Below are positions 51,676 to 58,515 of a stretch of DNA of 64,000 nt, one piece after another. How positions within the stretch are numbered: position 1 is the stretch's first letter; every line of letters starts with the position of its first letter. A program made the translations under genes and the position numbers. The DNA is from Nitrososphaerota archaeon. Lineage in GTDB: Archaea > Thermoproteota > Nitrososphaeria > Nitrososphaerales > UBA183. Location of the stretch: the NCBI GenBank assembly GCA_027886865.1, contig JAPCJR010000006.1:6649-70648 (forward strand). The letters run 5' to 3'. Below the pieces are notes generated by a model. That model was not told the origin of the DNA. It ran no database searches and saw only the letters and a program-made list of their open reading frames with translations.

Positions 51676-52623
51676 CTAGGGGAAAAGGTCGGTGCTGAGG
51701 TACTTCAGCGCGGTGTCGGGTATCACCGTCACGACCACGCTGTCCGGTCCCAGCCGCCTCGCGAGCTTGAAGGCGGCGGCGACGTTCGCCCCTCCGCTGA
51801 ACCCGCCTAGGATCCCCTCCTTCCTAGCGAGGAGCCTGGCCGTCCTGACCGCTTCAGCGTCCGAGACGCCAAGGTAGCCGTCGCAGAGGGCCGAGTTCCA
51901 GATCTTCGGGAAGAGGGCGTATCCTGCGCCCTGCAGCTTGTGCTTCTGCGACTCGACGCGCTTTCCCGCCAGCACCCGTGCGCGCTGCGGCTCGACCACG
52001 TAGCACCTCACCTCCTTGTTGTGCGACTTGAGCGCCTCCGCGATCCCGACGAACGTCCCGCTCGTGCCGGCGATGGCGACGAAGTGGTCGACCGCGCCCG
52101 AGGTCTGCTTCCAGATCTCCTCACCGGTCCCCTCCCTGTGTGCTGCGGGGTTGGCGGGGTTGTTGAACTGGTCTACCCTGAAGGCCCGCTCCTTCTTTGC
52201 GAGCGAGGCCGCCCTCCTCTCCGCGACCTGGAGGTCGTCGCCGGTCACCTGACCTGGTTGGCCGCCCTTCGCCTGCGGCACAAGGACGACGCGCGCCCCC
52301 AGCGCTTTCATTATCCTCCAACGCTCCCGGGAGTTCCCTGCGCTCATCACCGCCGTGAACGGGTGGTGCATGATGGCGCAGGCGACGGCCAGGCCTATCC
52401 CCATGTTGCCGCTCGTCAGCTCCACGACCATCTGGCCTGGTTGAAGCCGTCCCGTCCGCTCCGCATCCTGGAGGATCTTGAGAGCGGCCCTGTCCTTGAT
52501 GCTCCCTCCGGGGCTGAAATATTCGAGCTTGGCGAAGATGCGGGCCTCGACACCCGCGGCGGCCCGCATGCGGTCGAGAGCGACGAGCGGCGTGTTCCCG
52601 ATGGCGCCGAGGATGCTATCCAT
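51676..52623 (-). CDS. Cysteine synthase-like PLP enzyme (possible O-phosphoserine sulfhydrylase)
   Basis: A 315-residue fold-type II enzyme. The PLP Lys is in GGSIKDRAAL, the substrate loop is ELTSGNMGI (usually TSGNTG), the phosphate cup is AGTSGTF, and GGFSGGANV lies near the end. Archaeal relatives use O-phosphoserine rather than O-acetylserine. A SerK-like kinase lies 6 kb away, which supports that route. Met replaces Thr in the substrate loop, so the precise substrate is not certain. Confidence 0.82.
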   Translation of the reverse strand: MDSILGAIGNTPLVALDRMRAAAGVEARIFAKLEYFSPGGSIKDRAALKILQDAERTGRLQPGQMVVELTSGNMGIGLAVACAIMHHPFTAVMSAGNSRERWRIMKALGARVVLVPQAKGGQPGQVTGDDLQVAERRAASLAKKERAFRVDQFNNPANPAAHREGTGEEIWKQTSGAVDHFVAIAGTSGTFVGIAEALKSHNKEVRCYVVEPQRARVLAGKRVESQKHKLQGAGYALFPKIWNSALCDGYLGVSDAEAVRTARLLARKEGILGGFSGGANVAAAFKLARRLGPDSVVVTVIPDTALKYLSTDLFP

Positions 52624-52736
52624 TAACCGGTGTCACGTGCTCCTCTGGGCCCGATTGACGGATAACCATATCGATTCGGCCGCCGCGTGGCGCGGCAAGG
52701 GCAAAGCATTTCTACGGCGGACCGATGGTCAGGACC

Positions 52737-53654
52737 ATGCAAAGAGAGCCACTGGTATATCTCGACGGCGAGTTCGTGCCAAAATCCGAGGCCAAAGTCT
52801 CGGTCTTCGACCACGGTCTGCTTTACGGCGACGGGGTCTTCGAGGGGATCAGGGCTTTCGACGGTTACGTCTTCAAGCTGGCGGAGCACGTCGACAGGCT
52901 CTACGAGTCCGCCCGCTGCATCGAACTTGACATACCGATGACGAAGGAAGCGATGAATGAGACGGTCGTGGAGACCCTCCGCAGGAACGACCTACGAAGC
53001 GCGTACATCCGCCTTGTGGTGACAAGAGGGGTGGGCGACATGGGTGTCAACCCGGCCCTGTGCAAGAAGAGCACCGTCTTTGTGATCGCGGAGCCCATGG
53101 CCACGGGTTTCTCCAAGGACCCCAGGGTCCTCTCGACGGTGATCTCCTCCGTCAGGAGGGACCCTGTCGATTCCACGACGCACGAGATAAAGTCGCTCAA
53201 CTACCTCAACAGCGTGCTGGCAGTCATCGAGGCGAACAGGGCCAAGGTCGACTACCCGATCATGCTGGACCACAGGGGATTCGTGTCTGAAGGTTCGACC
53301 ATGAACATATTCATCGTAAAGAACGGCAACGTGCTCACCCCGTCGCCATCCGCTGGGATACTCCACGGGATCACGAGGGCACGGATAATCGGGCTGTGCA
53401 GGGAGCTGAAGTACTCGGTCGTGGAGAGAGACATCACACCATTCGAGCTCTTCACAGCGGACGAGGCCTTCTTCACGGGCACTCTACTGGGTCTCGCCTC
53501 GGTCGGGGACGTGAACGGGAAGAAGATCGGTTCCGGCGGTGTGGGACCCGCCACGAGGGAGCTCTACGACCACTTCAAGGAGATCGTCTCCCGGCCTGAA
53601 GAGGGCACGCCAGTCTTCAGGCAGGTCAAGGCCCGGTCGGTCCGCAAGAAGTAG
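52737..53654 (+). CDS. ilvE: Branched-chain amino acid aminotransferase
   Basis: A 305-residue class IV PLP transaminase. VFDHGLLYGDGVFEGIR opens the active site, the PLP Lys is in IKSLNYLNSVLA, and EGSTMNIFIV, GITRARII and FFTGTLLGLASV follow. These fit IlvE, the last step of Val/Leu/Ile synthesis. D-amino-acid transaminases share the fold but differ in the GVFEGIRAF region. The ATG at 52737 is preferred to an upstream GTG/ATG at 52725. Confidence 0.9.
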   Translation: MQREPLVYLDGEFVPKSEAKVSVFDHGLLYGDGVFEGIRAFDGYVFKLAEHVDRLYESARCIELDIPMTKEAMNETVVETLRRNDLRSAYIRLVVTRGVGDMGVNPALCKKSTVFVIAEPMATGFSKDPRVLSTVISSVRRDPVDSTTHEIKSLNYLNSVLAVIEANRAKVDYPIMLDHRGFVSEGSTMNIFIVKNGNVLTPSPSAGILHGITRARIIGLCRELKYSVVERDITPFELFTADEAFFTGTLLGLASVGDVNGKKIGSGGVGPATRELYDHFKEIVSRPEEGTPVFRQVKARSVRKK

Positions 53655-53685
53655 CCGCCTCAGCCGGCGCTCCGCGAGGGGCGCC

Positions 53686-54126
53686 TCAAGGGCGGGTGTA
53701 GGGCTTCACACCTCTGACAGAAGAGGTGATCTCCCCGGTGACCTGCTCGTGCGTCCTGGACCTGCCGTCCACGAACACCTCCTTGGGGAAGTTCTTCATC
53801 GAGAACTTTGCCATGCTGTACATCACCGGGATGATGTCCATGCCGAGCTCCGTCAGGTCGTAGGTTATGAGGACGGGGGTCTCGTCGAGGACCGTGCGTC
53901 GAAGGAGCCCTAGCTTTTCCAGTTCTTTCAGGCGGAGCGAGAGCATCCGAGGATTGATCCCGGGGGCGTTCTTCTGCAACTCATTGAACTTCGAGTCGCC
54001 GAGAAACAGCTGCCGGACGATCTCGATCGTCCACCTCTTGCCGAGTATCCGGAACCCCAGCGCAATCGGGCAAGCCTCAAGGTTCTCATAATCCTCGAGC
54101 GATTTGAGAAAGTCTTCGCCTTCCAC
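53686..54126 (-). CDS. HxlR-family transcriptional regulator
   Basis: A 146-residue winged-helix protein. CPIALGFRILGKRWTIEIVR matches the HxlR start with its conserved Cys. GINPRMLSLRLKELEKLGLL is the recognition region, and YDLTELGMDI is the wing. HxlR proteins sense electrophiles or redox change through that Cys. The GYD-domain gene upstream on the same strand has a perfect palindrome over its promoter, which this protein may bind. Confidence 0.9.
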   Translation of the reverse strand: MEGEDFLKSLEDYENLEACPIALGFRILGKRWTIEIVRQLFLGDSKFNELQKNAPGINPRMLSLRLKELEKLGLLRRTVLDETPVLITYDLTELGMDIIPVMYSMAKFSMKNFPKEVFVDGRSRTHEQVTGEITSSVRGVKPYTRP

Positions 54127-54329
54127 GGCGCCTACAAGGTTGTTGGCTGAGGCTTATACTATGTGTCTACAAGCAAGGGTACGGCGCCCGGATACATTAG
54201 CAGAGCCAGGGCCCAAGGAAGGAACCGAGTTCTTTCGACGAGGGTAGAATCGCGCACGCCTGCGACGAAGACAAGTGCAGCGAAGCTAGGGCGGAGAACA
54301 GAAAAAGAGAGGAAGAACGCTTTCGCGCT

Positions 54330-54599
54330 CTACTTCATCCACTTCATCGCGTCTTCGTATGAGACAGCGACGAGAGTTTCGGACGAGGCCGAGTCTGCTC
54401 CCATCATCGACATGCGCATCGGGCCGCTGATGTCGGGAGCCTCCGAAATCCAGACCGCGTCGTAGGCGCCGAGTGTCATGAACCCTTGGTGGACCTTGAT
54501 GCCCATCTTCTCGGCAGCTTCCATCATCATCTTGTTCATGGCCTCCGCGTCCTGCGCGGTAGGGGCCTTCTTCATTTTGATGAGGGTGATGAACCACAT
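54330..54599 (-). CDS. GYD-domain protein
   Basis: An 89-residue ferredoxin-fold protein. It starts MWFITLIKMKKAPTAQD and contains GIKVHQGFMTLGAYDAVWIS, the Gly-Tyr/Phe-Asp core of the GYD family, then SETLVAVSYEDAMKWM. Members form small oligomers of unknown function, often under stress control. A TAAATATT box 24-31 bp upstream is overlapped by an inverted repeat, so it is probably repressible. Confidence 0.85.
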   Translation of the reverse strand: MWFITLIKMKKAPTAQDAEAMNKMMMEAAEKMGIKVHQGFMTLGAYDAVWISEAPDISGPMRMSMMGADSASSETLVAVSYEDAMKWMK

Positions 54600-54622
54600 A
54601 TCGGCTGGAGTCGCAAACGAGG

Positions 54623-54630
54623 AATATTTA
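54623..54630 (-). promoter_or_regulatory. TATA box of the GYD gene
   Basis: TAAATATT on the minus strand, 24-31 bp before the ATG at 54599. Confidence 0.6.
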
Positions 54631-54647
54631 AGTCAAGTATGACTTAA
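54628..54647. promoter_or_regulatory. Perfect inverted repeat overlapping TATA/BRE of the GYD gene
   Basis: TTAAGTCA-AGTA-TGACTTAA: 8-base arms and a 4-base spacer. It overlaps the upstream edge of the TATA box and covers the BRE position, where a bound dimer would block TFB. The HxlR gene just downstream on the same strand is the obvious candidate ligand. Confidence 0.65.
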
Positions 54648-54742
54648 GCAAGGGTCGGAGGTCCGCGTGCCAACGGGCGGACGATTCCGATTGAGGACCG
54701 CCGGGCGTCACACCTAAAAGAGGTAGAAGGAGACGAACGCCG

Positions 54743-54829
54743 ATGAAGAAAAGGCGGGGTTTCGTCCACATCATAGCCGCGATCGTGATCATAGTGATCA
54801 TCATAGTCATTCTGCTGTTGGTCCTCTAG
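54743..54829 (+). CDS. Tiny hydrophobic peptide
   Basis: A 28-residue ORF, MKKRRGFVHIIAAIVIIVII and on to LLLVL. It has a positive N-terminus and one Ile/Val helix that ends at the stop. A CTAAAAG element lies 23-29 bp upstream and a GGAG sequence lies 11 bp before the ATG. The layout is like single-helix stress peptides or small subunits. It may be real, but short hydrophobic ORFs arise by chance. Confidence 0.45.
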   Translation: MKKRRGFVHIIAAIVIIVIIIVILLLVL

Positions 54830-54932
54830 AAACTAGCAGGCGCGGCGGCACCTGGCGTCCTCCGGCCATCTGGACCGAGAATCCGCCACACTTATACGTC
54901 CAAGGCAGGCCGCCTCGGAAAGGCAATACATT

Positions 54933-55388
54933 TTGAGTCAGCAGCCATCGCAATCGGGCGGTTCATCCGAAAAGCCAGCCAAACGTTCAAGCCTCCCCAT
55001 GGTCATATTGATAGTGGTCCTGGCGATCACAGCGGTAGCGGTTGGTGTAGGCGTGCAGTCCTCATCCTCCAACTCCTCTCAGTACGGTTGCATCTCTTTC
55101 GTGCACCAGGGCAACAACCTTGAGGTCACAACGAGCGGCATCATCCACATCTCCGGGTCGCAGTACTACGTGAGCTGCGCCGAGGGAGTCACCGACCCGA
55201 CGACTCCGACGACCGTGTCGTGTTTGACCATCTCGCCTCACGCAAGCATCTCTCCTTATCCTGACGCATCAACCGCGTACTGGTACTACCTCTCTGCGCC
55301 TGGACACACAATCACGGTCCCCAACGCTTCGACGAACTCCTCTGAGGTACTACAGCCCGCCAACCCGACGATAATGGTGAGCTGCTAG
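54933..55388 (+). CDS. Membrane-anchored extracytoplasmic protein
   Basis: A 151-residue protein from a TTG. A Ser/Gln/Gly-rich cytoplasmic N-terminus (about 20 residues) is followed by a TM helix (MVILIVVLAITAVAVGVGV), then an outer domain of about 100 residues. That domain is rich in Ser and Thr, with four Cys (GCIS, SCAE, SCLT and the last residue) and an NAS/NSS sequon pair. The fold is unknown. It is probably a small surface protein with two disulfides. Confidence 0.65.
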   Translation: MSQQPSQSGGSSEKPAKRSSLPMVILIVVLAITAVAVGVGVQSSSSNSSQYGCISFVHQGNNLEVTTSGIIHISGSQYYVSCAEGVTDPTTPTTVSCLTISPHASISPYPDASTAYWYYLSAPGHTITVPNASTNSSEVLQPANPTIMVSC

Positions 55389-55485
55389 CCCGCTAAATCG
55401 GTCAGACTCAAGGAAGACCAACCCGGGGCCTCGCTTGCCGTGCCCCCGAGACGCCTCCCACTCCCAGAATAGGCTACTAGCGGAG

Positions 55486-57024
55486 TCAGAAGCCGGCCGA
55501 TTCCCGACTCGCACGGCCCTTGAACGTCGTACGGCCCCGAACCAGCAGATAGCACACCGCTAGGAGAACCGTGAATACCGACGCTATGGCCAGCTGATAG
55601 GGGAACTCGGGCACTCCTCCGCCTCCGGATGTCGAGCTAGTCGAAGTCTGAGCGGTTGTCGCCGAACTTGCAGCCGTGGTGCTGCTGGTTGTGGTTGCAG
55701 GCGTAGAACTCGAGGTAGAGGTACCGGTCGTGGAACTGGTCGCGATCGTCGACGAAGCGAGGAATTCTACCACCCTGTTCTGTCCGCTGTCGCTGACCCA
55801 CACGTTTCCTGCCGAATCTATGGCTACGGCTTCGGGAATGGCCATGTTTGAAGCGTTGGCATTTTGCTGTCCTGAATTAGGTGGAGTGGCAGTGAAGTTT
55901 GGAAGTCCTAGAACGACGCTTTCATTTTCGTAGTTCGTAAAGGGCTGATTGAAGCTCACGACGCGCCAATTGTCGGTGTCGGCGACCCACATGCTACCGG
56001 ACTTGTCAAATGTGAGAGAGTCCGGACTGACACAGTACTGAGCAGGAGTGACCGCACTACAATAGAATCCGCCCGCATCCCCCCAGGTGGTGAAGCTCGC
56101 CTGGCCCAGTACGAGGCTTGAACTCTCTCCGTTCGTGAACGGCGCCTTGAACTCCAGGATCCGTCCAGTACCCCTCTCCGCTGTCCACAGATTTCCGGAG
56201 GAGTCGAACTTGACGCCGTCTGGAGTAGTCAAACTCGAAGCCGTCGGACATTCCTGGCCTAACTGACAGCCCGACGAATAGTTCGCGAACACACCCGATG
56301 TGAAATTGTCCTGACCGAGGACGACGCTGGCGGCTTCGCCATCGGAGAACGGGGCCGTGAATTCAAGGACTCTGTTATCAAGAGTATCGGCTACCCAGAG
56401 ATTTCCTGACCCATCAAAGCCGATGCCATTTGGGAGATTCAGATTGGACGCGGTAGGCGTCCCGCCAGAGTTCCCCCCCGTCGTGAGGTTCGGCTGGCCA
56501 ATCACAAGACTGGCATTCTCGTCATTCGTGAAGGGAGGCGTGAACTCCAGGATGCGATAGCTTCCGCTGTCGACCACCCAGAGGTCGCCCGACTTATCGA
56601 AGGCGAGACCTTCCGGCGTGCTCAGACAAGAGGCGGTGATGACGCTGCTATAAGCACAATCTATGGAAGATTCCGTAAAGTTAGCCTCTCCTAGCACGAT
56701 ACTGGCGCTCTCTCCCGTCGAAAGAGGGGCCTGGAATTCCAGGACGCGGTTGTTACCGGAGTCTGCGACCCACAGGTTACCTGAAGAGTCGAACACCATC
56801 CCCTGCGGGTCGGACAGGGTGCTTTGGGTAAGCCCGGAGGTGCTGGAGGTAAGATTGGTCTGACCTATGGCAGTCACGGCACTTTGCCCGTTCGTGAAGG
56901 CGCGCGCTGTGGGCAGCGCGAGTAGTCCCGAAATGAGAAATATCGCAACGACCGTCAAGGAAATCAGAGTGGCGATTTTTGGTGAGAGGCATCTTCGGCT
57001 TGAATACAAGTTCCAGTCGCTCAA
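55486..57024 (-). CDS. Secreted NHL six-blade propeller with VPEFP C-terminal anchor
   Basis: A 512-residue surface protein. A signal peptide (about 15-43, ending PTARAF) is followed by six NHL repeats with the pattern P-G--FD-SGNLWVADS--NRVLEF. A Ser/Thr-rich stalk (about 425-465) leads to GGVPEFPYQ, a TM helix and a basic tail RGRTTFKGRA. The motif-helix-basic order resembles PEF-CTERM sorting signals processed by archaeosortase. The start is a TTG at 57024, about 20-30 bp after an ATAAAATTTAAAT promoter. Confidence 0.82.
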   Translation of the reverse strand: MSDWNLYSSRRCLSPKIATLISLTVVAIFLISGLLALPTARAFTNGQSAVTAIGQTNLTSSTSGLTQSTLSDPQGMVFDSSGNLWVADSGNNRVLEFQAPLSTGESASIVLGEANFTESSIDCAYSSVITASCLSTPEGLAFDKSGDLWVVDSGSYRILEFTPPFTNDENASLVIGQPNLTTGGNSGGTPTASNLNLPNGIGFDGSGNLWVADTLDNRVLEFTAPFSDGEAASVVLGQDNFTSGVFANYSSGCQLGQECPTASSLTTPDGVKFDSSGNLWTAERGTGRILEFKAPFTNGESSSLVLGQASFTTWGDAGGFYCSAVTPAQYCVSPDSLTFDKSGSMWVADTDNWRVVSFNQPFTNYENESVVLGLPNFTATPPNSGQQNANASNMAIPEAVAIDSAGNVWVSDSGQNRVVEFLASSTIATSSTTGTSTSSSTPATTTSSTTAASSATTAQTSTSSTSGGGGVPEFPYQLAIASVFTVLLAVCYLLVRGRTTFKGRASRESAGF

Positions 57025-57037
57025 GAGCGGGTCGGAC

Positions 57038-57053
57038 CGATTTAAATTTTATC
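57038..57053 (-). promoter_or_regulatory. TATA box of the NHL surface protein
   Basis: ATAAAATTTAAATCGG on the minus strand, ending 14 bp and centred about 22 bp before the TTG at 57024. The remaining sequence to 57205 holds no gene that I can see. Confidence 0.55.
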
Positions 57054-57205
57054 GACTTTTATCGGGAACAAAGAGACTAGCTGGCGAAATCGAGGCGGCT
57101 GCAAGCTGAATCAGCATTATGCACACCAAGAGACGGGGAATTCAGTTAGAGTTGATATTTAGCCTGCGTTACCGCTGATCAACGGCAAGAGGCCGTGAGA
57201 GGGCC

Positions 57206-57760
57206 TCAGCCCTGAGCTTTCCCGGCCTCTTTTAGGGCCGAGACAAGGGGACCGAACTCCGGATAGCCGTCGTATCTCACACCATTGATGAAGAAGGTCG
57301 GGGTACCGTTCACGCCACTCCTGATACCGCTCATGTAGTCCTCCTGTATTCGGGCCGAATGGGCCTGCTGGGCAACCTCGCGAGCGATCTTCGTCGAATC
57401 CAGCTTGAGCTTCTTTTCGTAGCTGGTAAAGAACGCCTCATCGCCCAGCGAACTCTGATTTTCGTAGAGGTGGTCGTGCATCTCCCAGAACTTCCCCTGC
57501 GCCGCTGCGGCTTCGGCGGTCTCTGCCGCCCACTCTGCCTGCGGATGGGCGTTTGTGATCGGGAAGTTCCTGAAGACAAACCGCAACCTCGTTCCGAGCT
57601 CCTTCTGGACCTTCTTCACGATCGGGTACGCCGCTCCGCAGTAGGGACACTGGTAGTCTCCGTACTCTACGAGCACGAGTGGGGCATCGGACGTGCCTTC
57701 CACATGGTCTCGTCCTCCGACGGGCAGAGTCAGCCTGGGTGCTTTGTAATTCTGGGTCAT
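57206..57760 (-). CDS. DsbA-like thioredoxin-fold protein
   Basis: A 184-residue protein. LVLVEYGDYQCPYCGAAYPI carries the CPYC redox pair, HDHLYENQ and the helical insert follow, and the cis-Pro is in VNGTPTFFINGVRYDGYP. This is the Thioredoxin_4/DsbA branch. There is no signal peptide or anchor, so it acts in the cytosol, as in other archaea with disulfide-rich proteomes. It lies ten bases after the peroxiredoxin gene and may recycle it. Confidence 0.88.
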   Translation of the reverse strand: MTQNYKAPRLTLPVGGRDHVEGTSDAPLVLVEYGDYQCPYCGAAYPIVKKVQKELGTRLRFVFRNFPITNAHPQAEWAAETAEAAAAQGKFWEMHDHLYENQSSLGDEAFFTSYEKKLKLDSTKIAREVAQQAHSARIQEDYMSGIRSGVNGTPTFFINGVRYDGYPEFGPLVSALKEAGKAQG

Positions 57761-57770
57761 TGCAATCCTC

Positions 57771-58256
57771 TCAAAGCTTCTCGAGCGCGGAGAGTATCCC
57801 CTCAGCTCCGGGACTTACCCCGTCAGGCGAGAGGAAGCTCCATCTGATCATCCCTTTCTTATCTATCACGAAAAGTGCCCTAGCAGACTCGCCGACAGGG
57901 GGCTCGTAGGCTCCGTATGTCTTCGAGACGGCGCCCTTAGGTTCGAAGTCCGACAGGAGTGGAAAGTTCAGTTTGCGGTCCTTCGAGAACGCGAGATGGG
58001 ACCATATCCCGTCGACGGAGATTCCTAGTACCTGCGCGTCGAACTTCTTGAACTCAGGCATGACCTGTGAAAACAGCCCCAGCTCGTCGGTACAGACAGG
58101 GCTCCAGTCGGCTGGATAGAAGATGAGCACCACCGGTCTACCCCGAAAGTCTCGGAGAGAGACGGTCTGGTCGGGAGTACTCTTGAGAGTAAAGTCTGGC
58201 GCCTTGGAGCCGGACTTCAAGATCGAGGGCTTTCTCGTGCCACCTTTGTTCGGCAT
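57771..58256 (-). CDS. Peroxiredoxin of the AhpC/BCP family
   Basis: A 161-residue peroxiredoxin. APDFTLKSTPDQTVSLRDF and RPVVLIFYPADWSPVCTDEL give the active site with the peroxidatic Cys (Thr is replaced by Ser in the usual PxxxTxxC). No second Cys exists, so it is a 1-Cys enzyme that needs an outside reductant. The downstream DsbA-like protein is a candidate. It reduces H2O2 or organic peroxides. Confidence 0.9.
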   Translation of the reverse strand: MPNKGGTRKPSILKSGSKAPDFTLKSTPDQTVSLRDFRGRPVVLIFYPADWSPVCTDELGLFSQVMPEFKKFDAQVLGISVDGIWSHLAFSKDRKLNFPLLSDFEPKGAVSKTYGAYEPPVGESARALFVIDKKGMIRWSFLSPDGVSPGAEGILSALEKL

Positions 58257-58341
58257 CGAGTAAATTGGGACCTCTCAGATATAAAAACAGATACTATCTT
58301 TGCTCTCACACAGCAGCAAATCCGCGGGCAGGAAAATGTGG

Positions 58342-58435
58342 CGGGCCCGATGGGATTCGAACCCACGGTGTCTGAGAGGATATCTCTCTTCAGCTTCGGA
58401 GGCTGACGCCCTGATCCGTACTAGGCAACGGGCCC
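58342..58435 (-). tRNA. tRNA-Arg (anticodon CCG) with an 18-nt insertion after the anticodon stem
   Basis: Acceptor arms GGGCCCG/CGGGCCC, D stem GCCT/GGGC, a complete anticodon stem-loop TCAGC-CTCCGAA-GCTGA with CCG at 34-36, and T arm GTGGG-TTCGAAT-CCCAT. Between the anticodon stem and T stem there are 23 bases instead of 5, containing the hairpin GAGAG-ATATC-CTCTC. This is probably a small intron at a noncanonical site, or else an unusual long variable arm. It is divergent from argS, 80 bp away. Confidence 0.85.
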
Positions 58436-58515
58436 CGCCCCGGAACAGATGCTTGAGGTTATGAATGATTTCATTCCAGAGTATTTATCAGTGGAATTCG
58501 TAAGAGGCGACCTTA

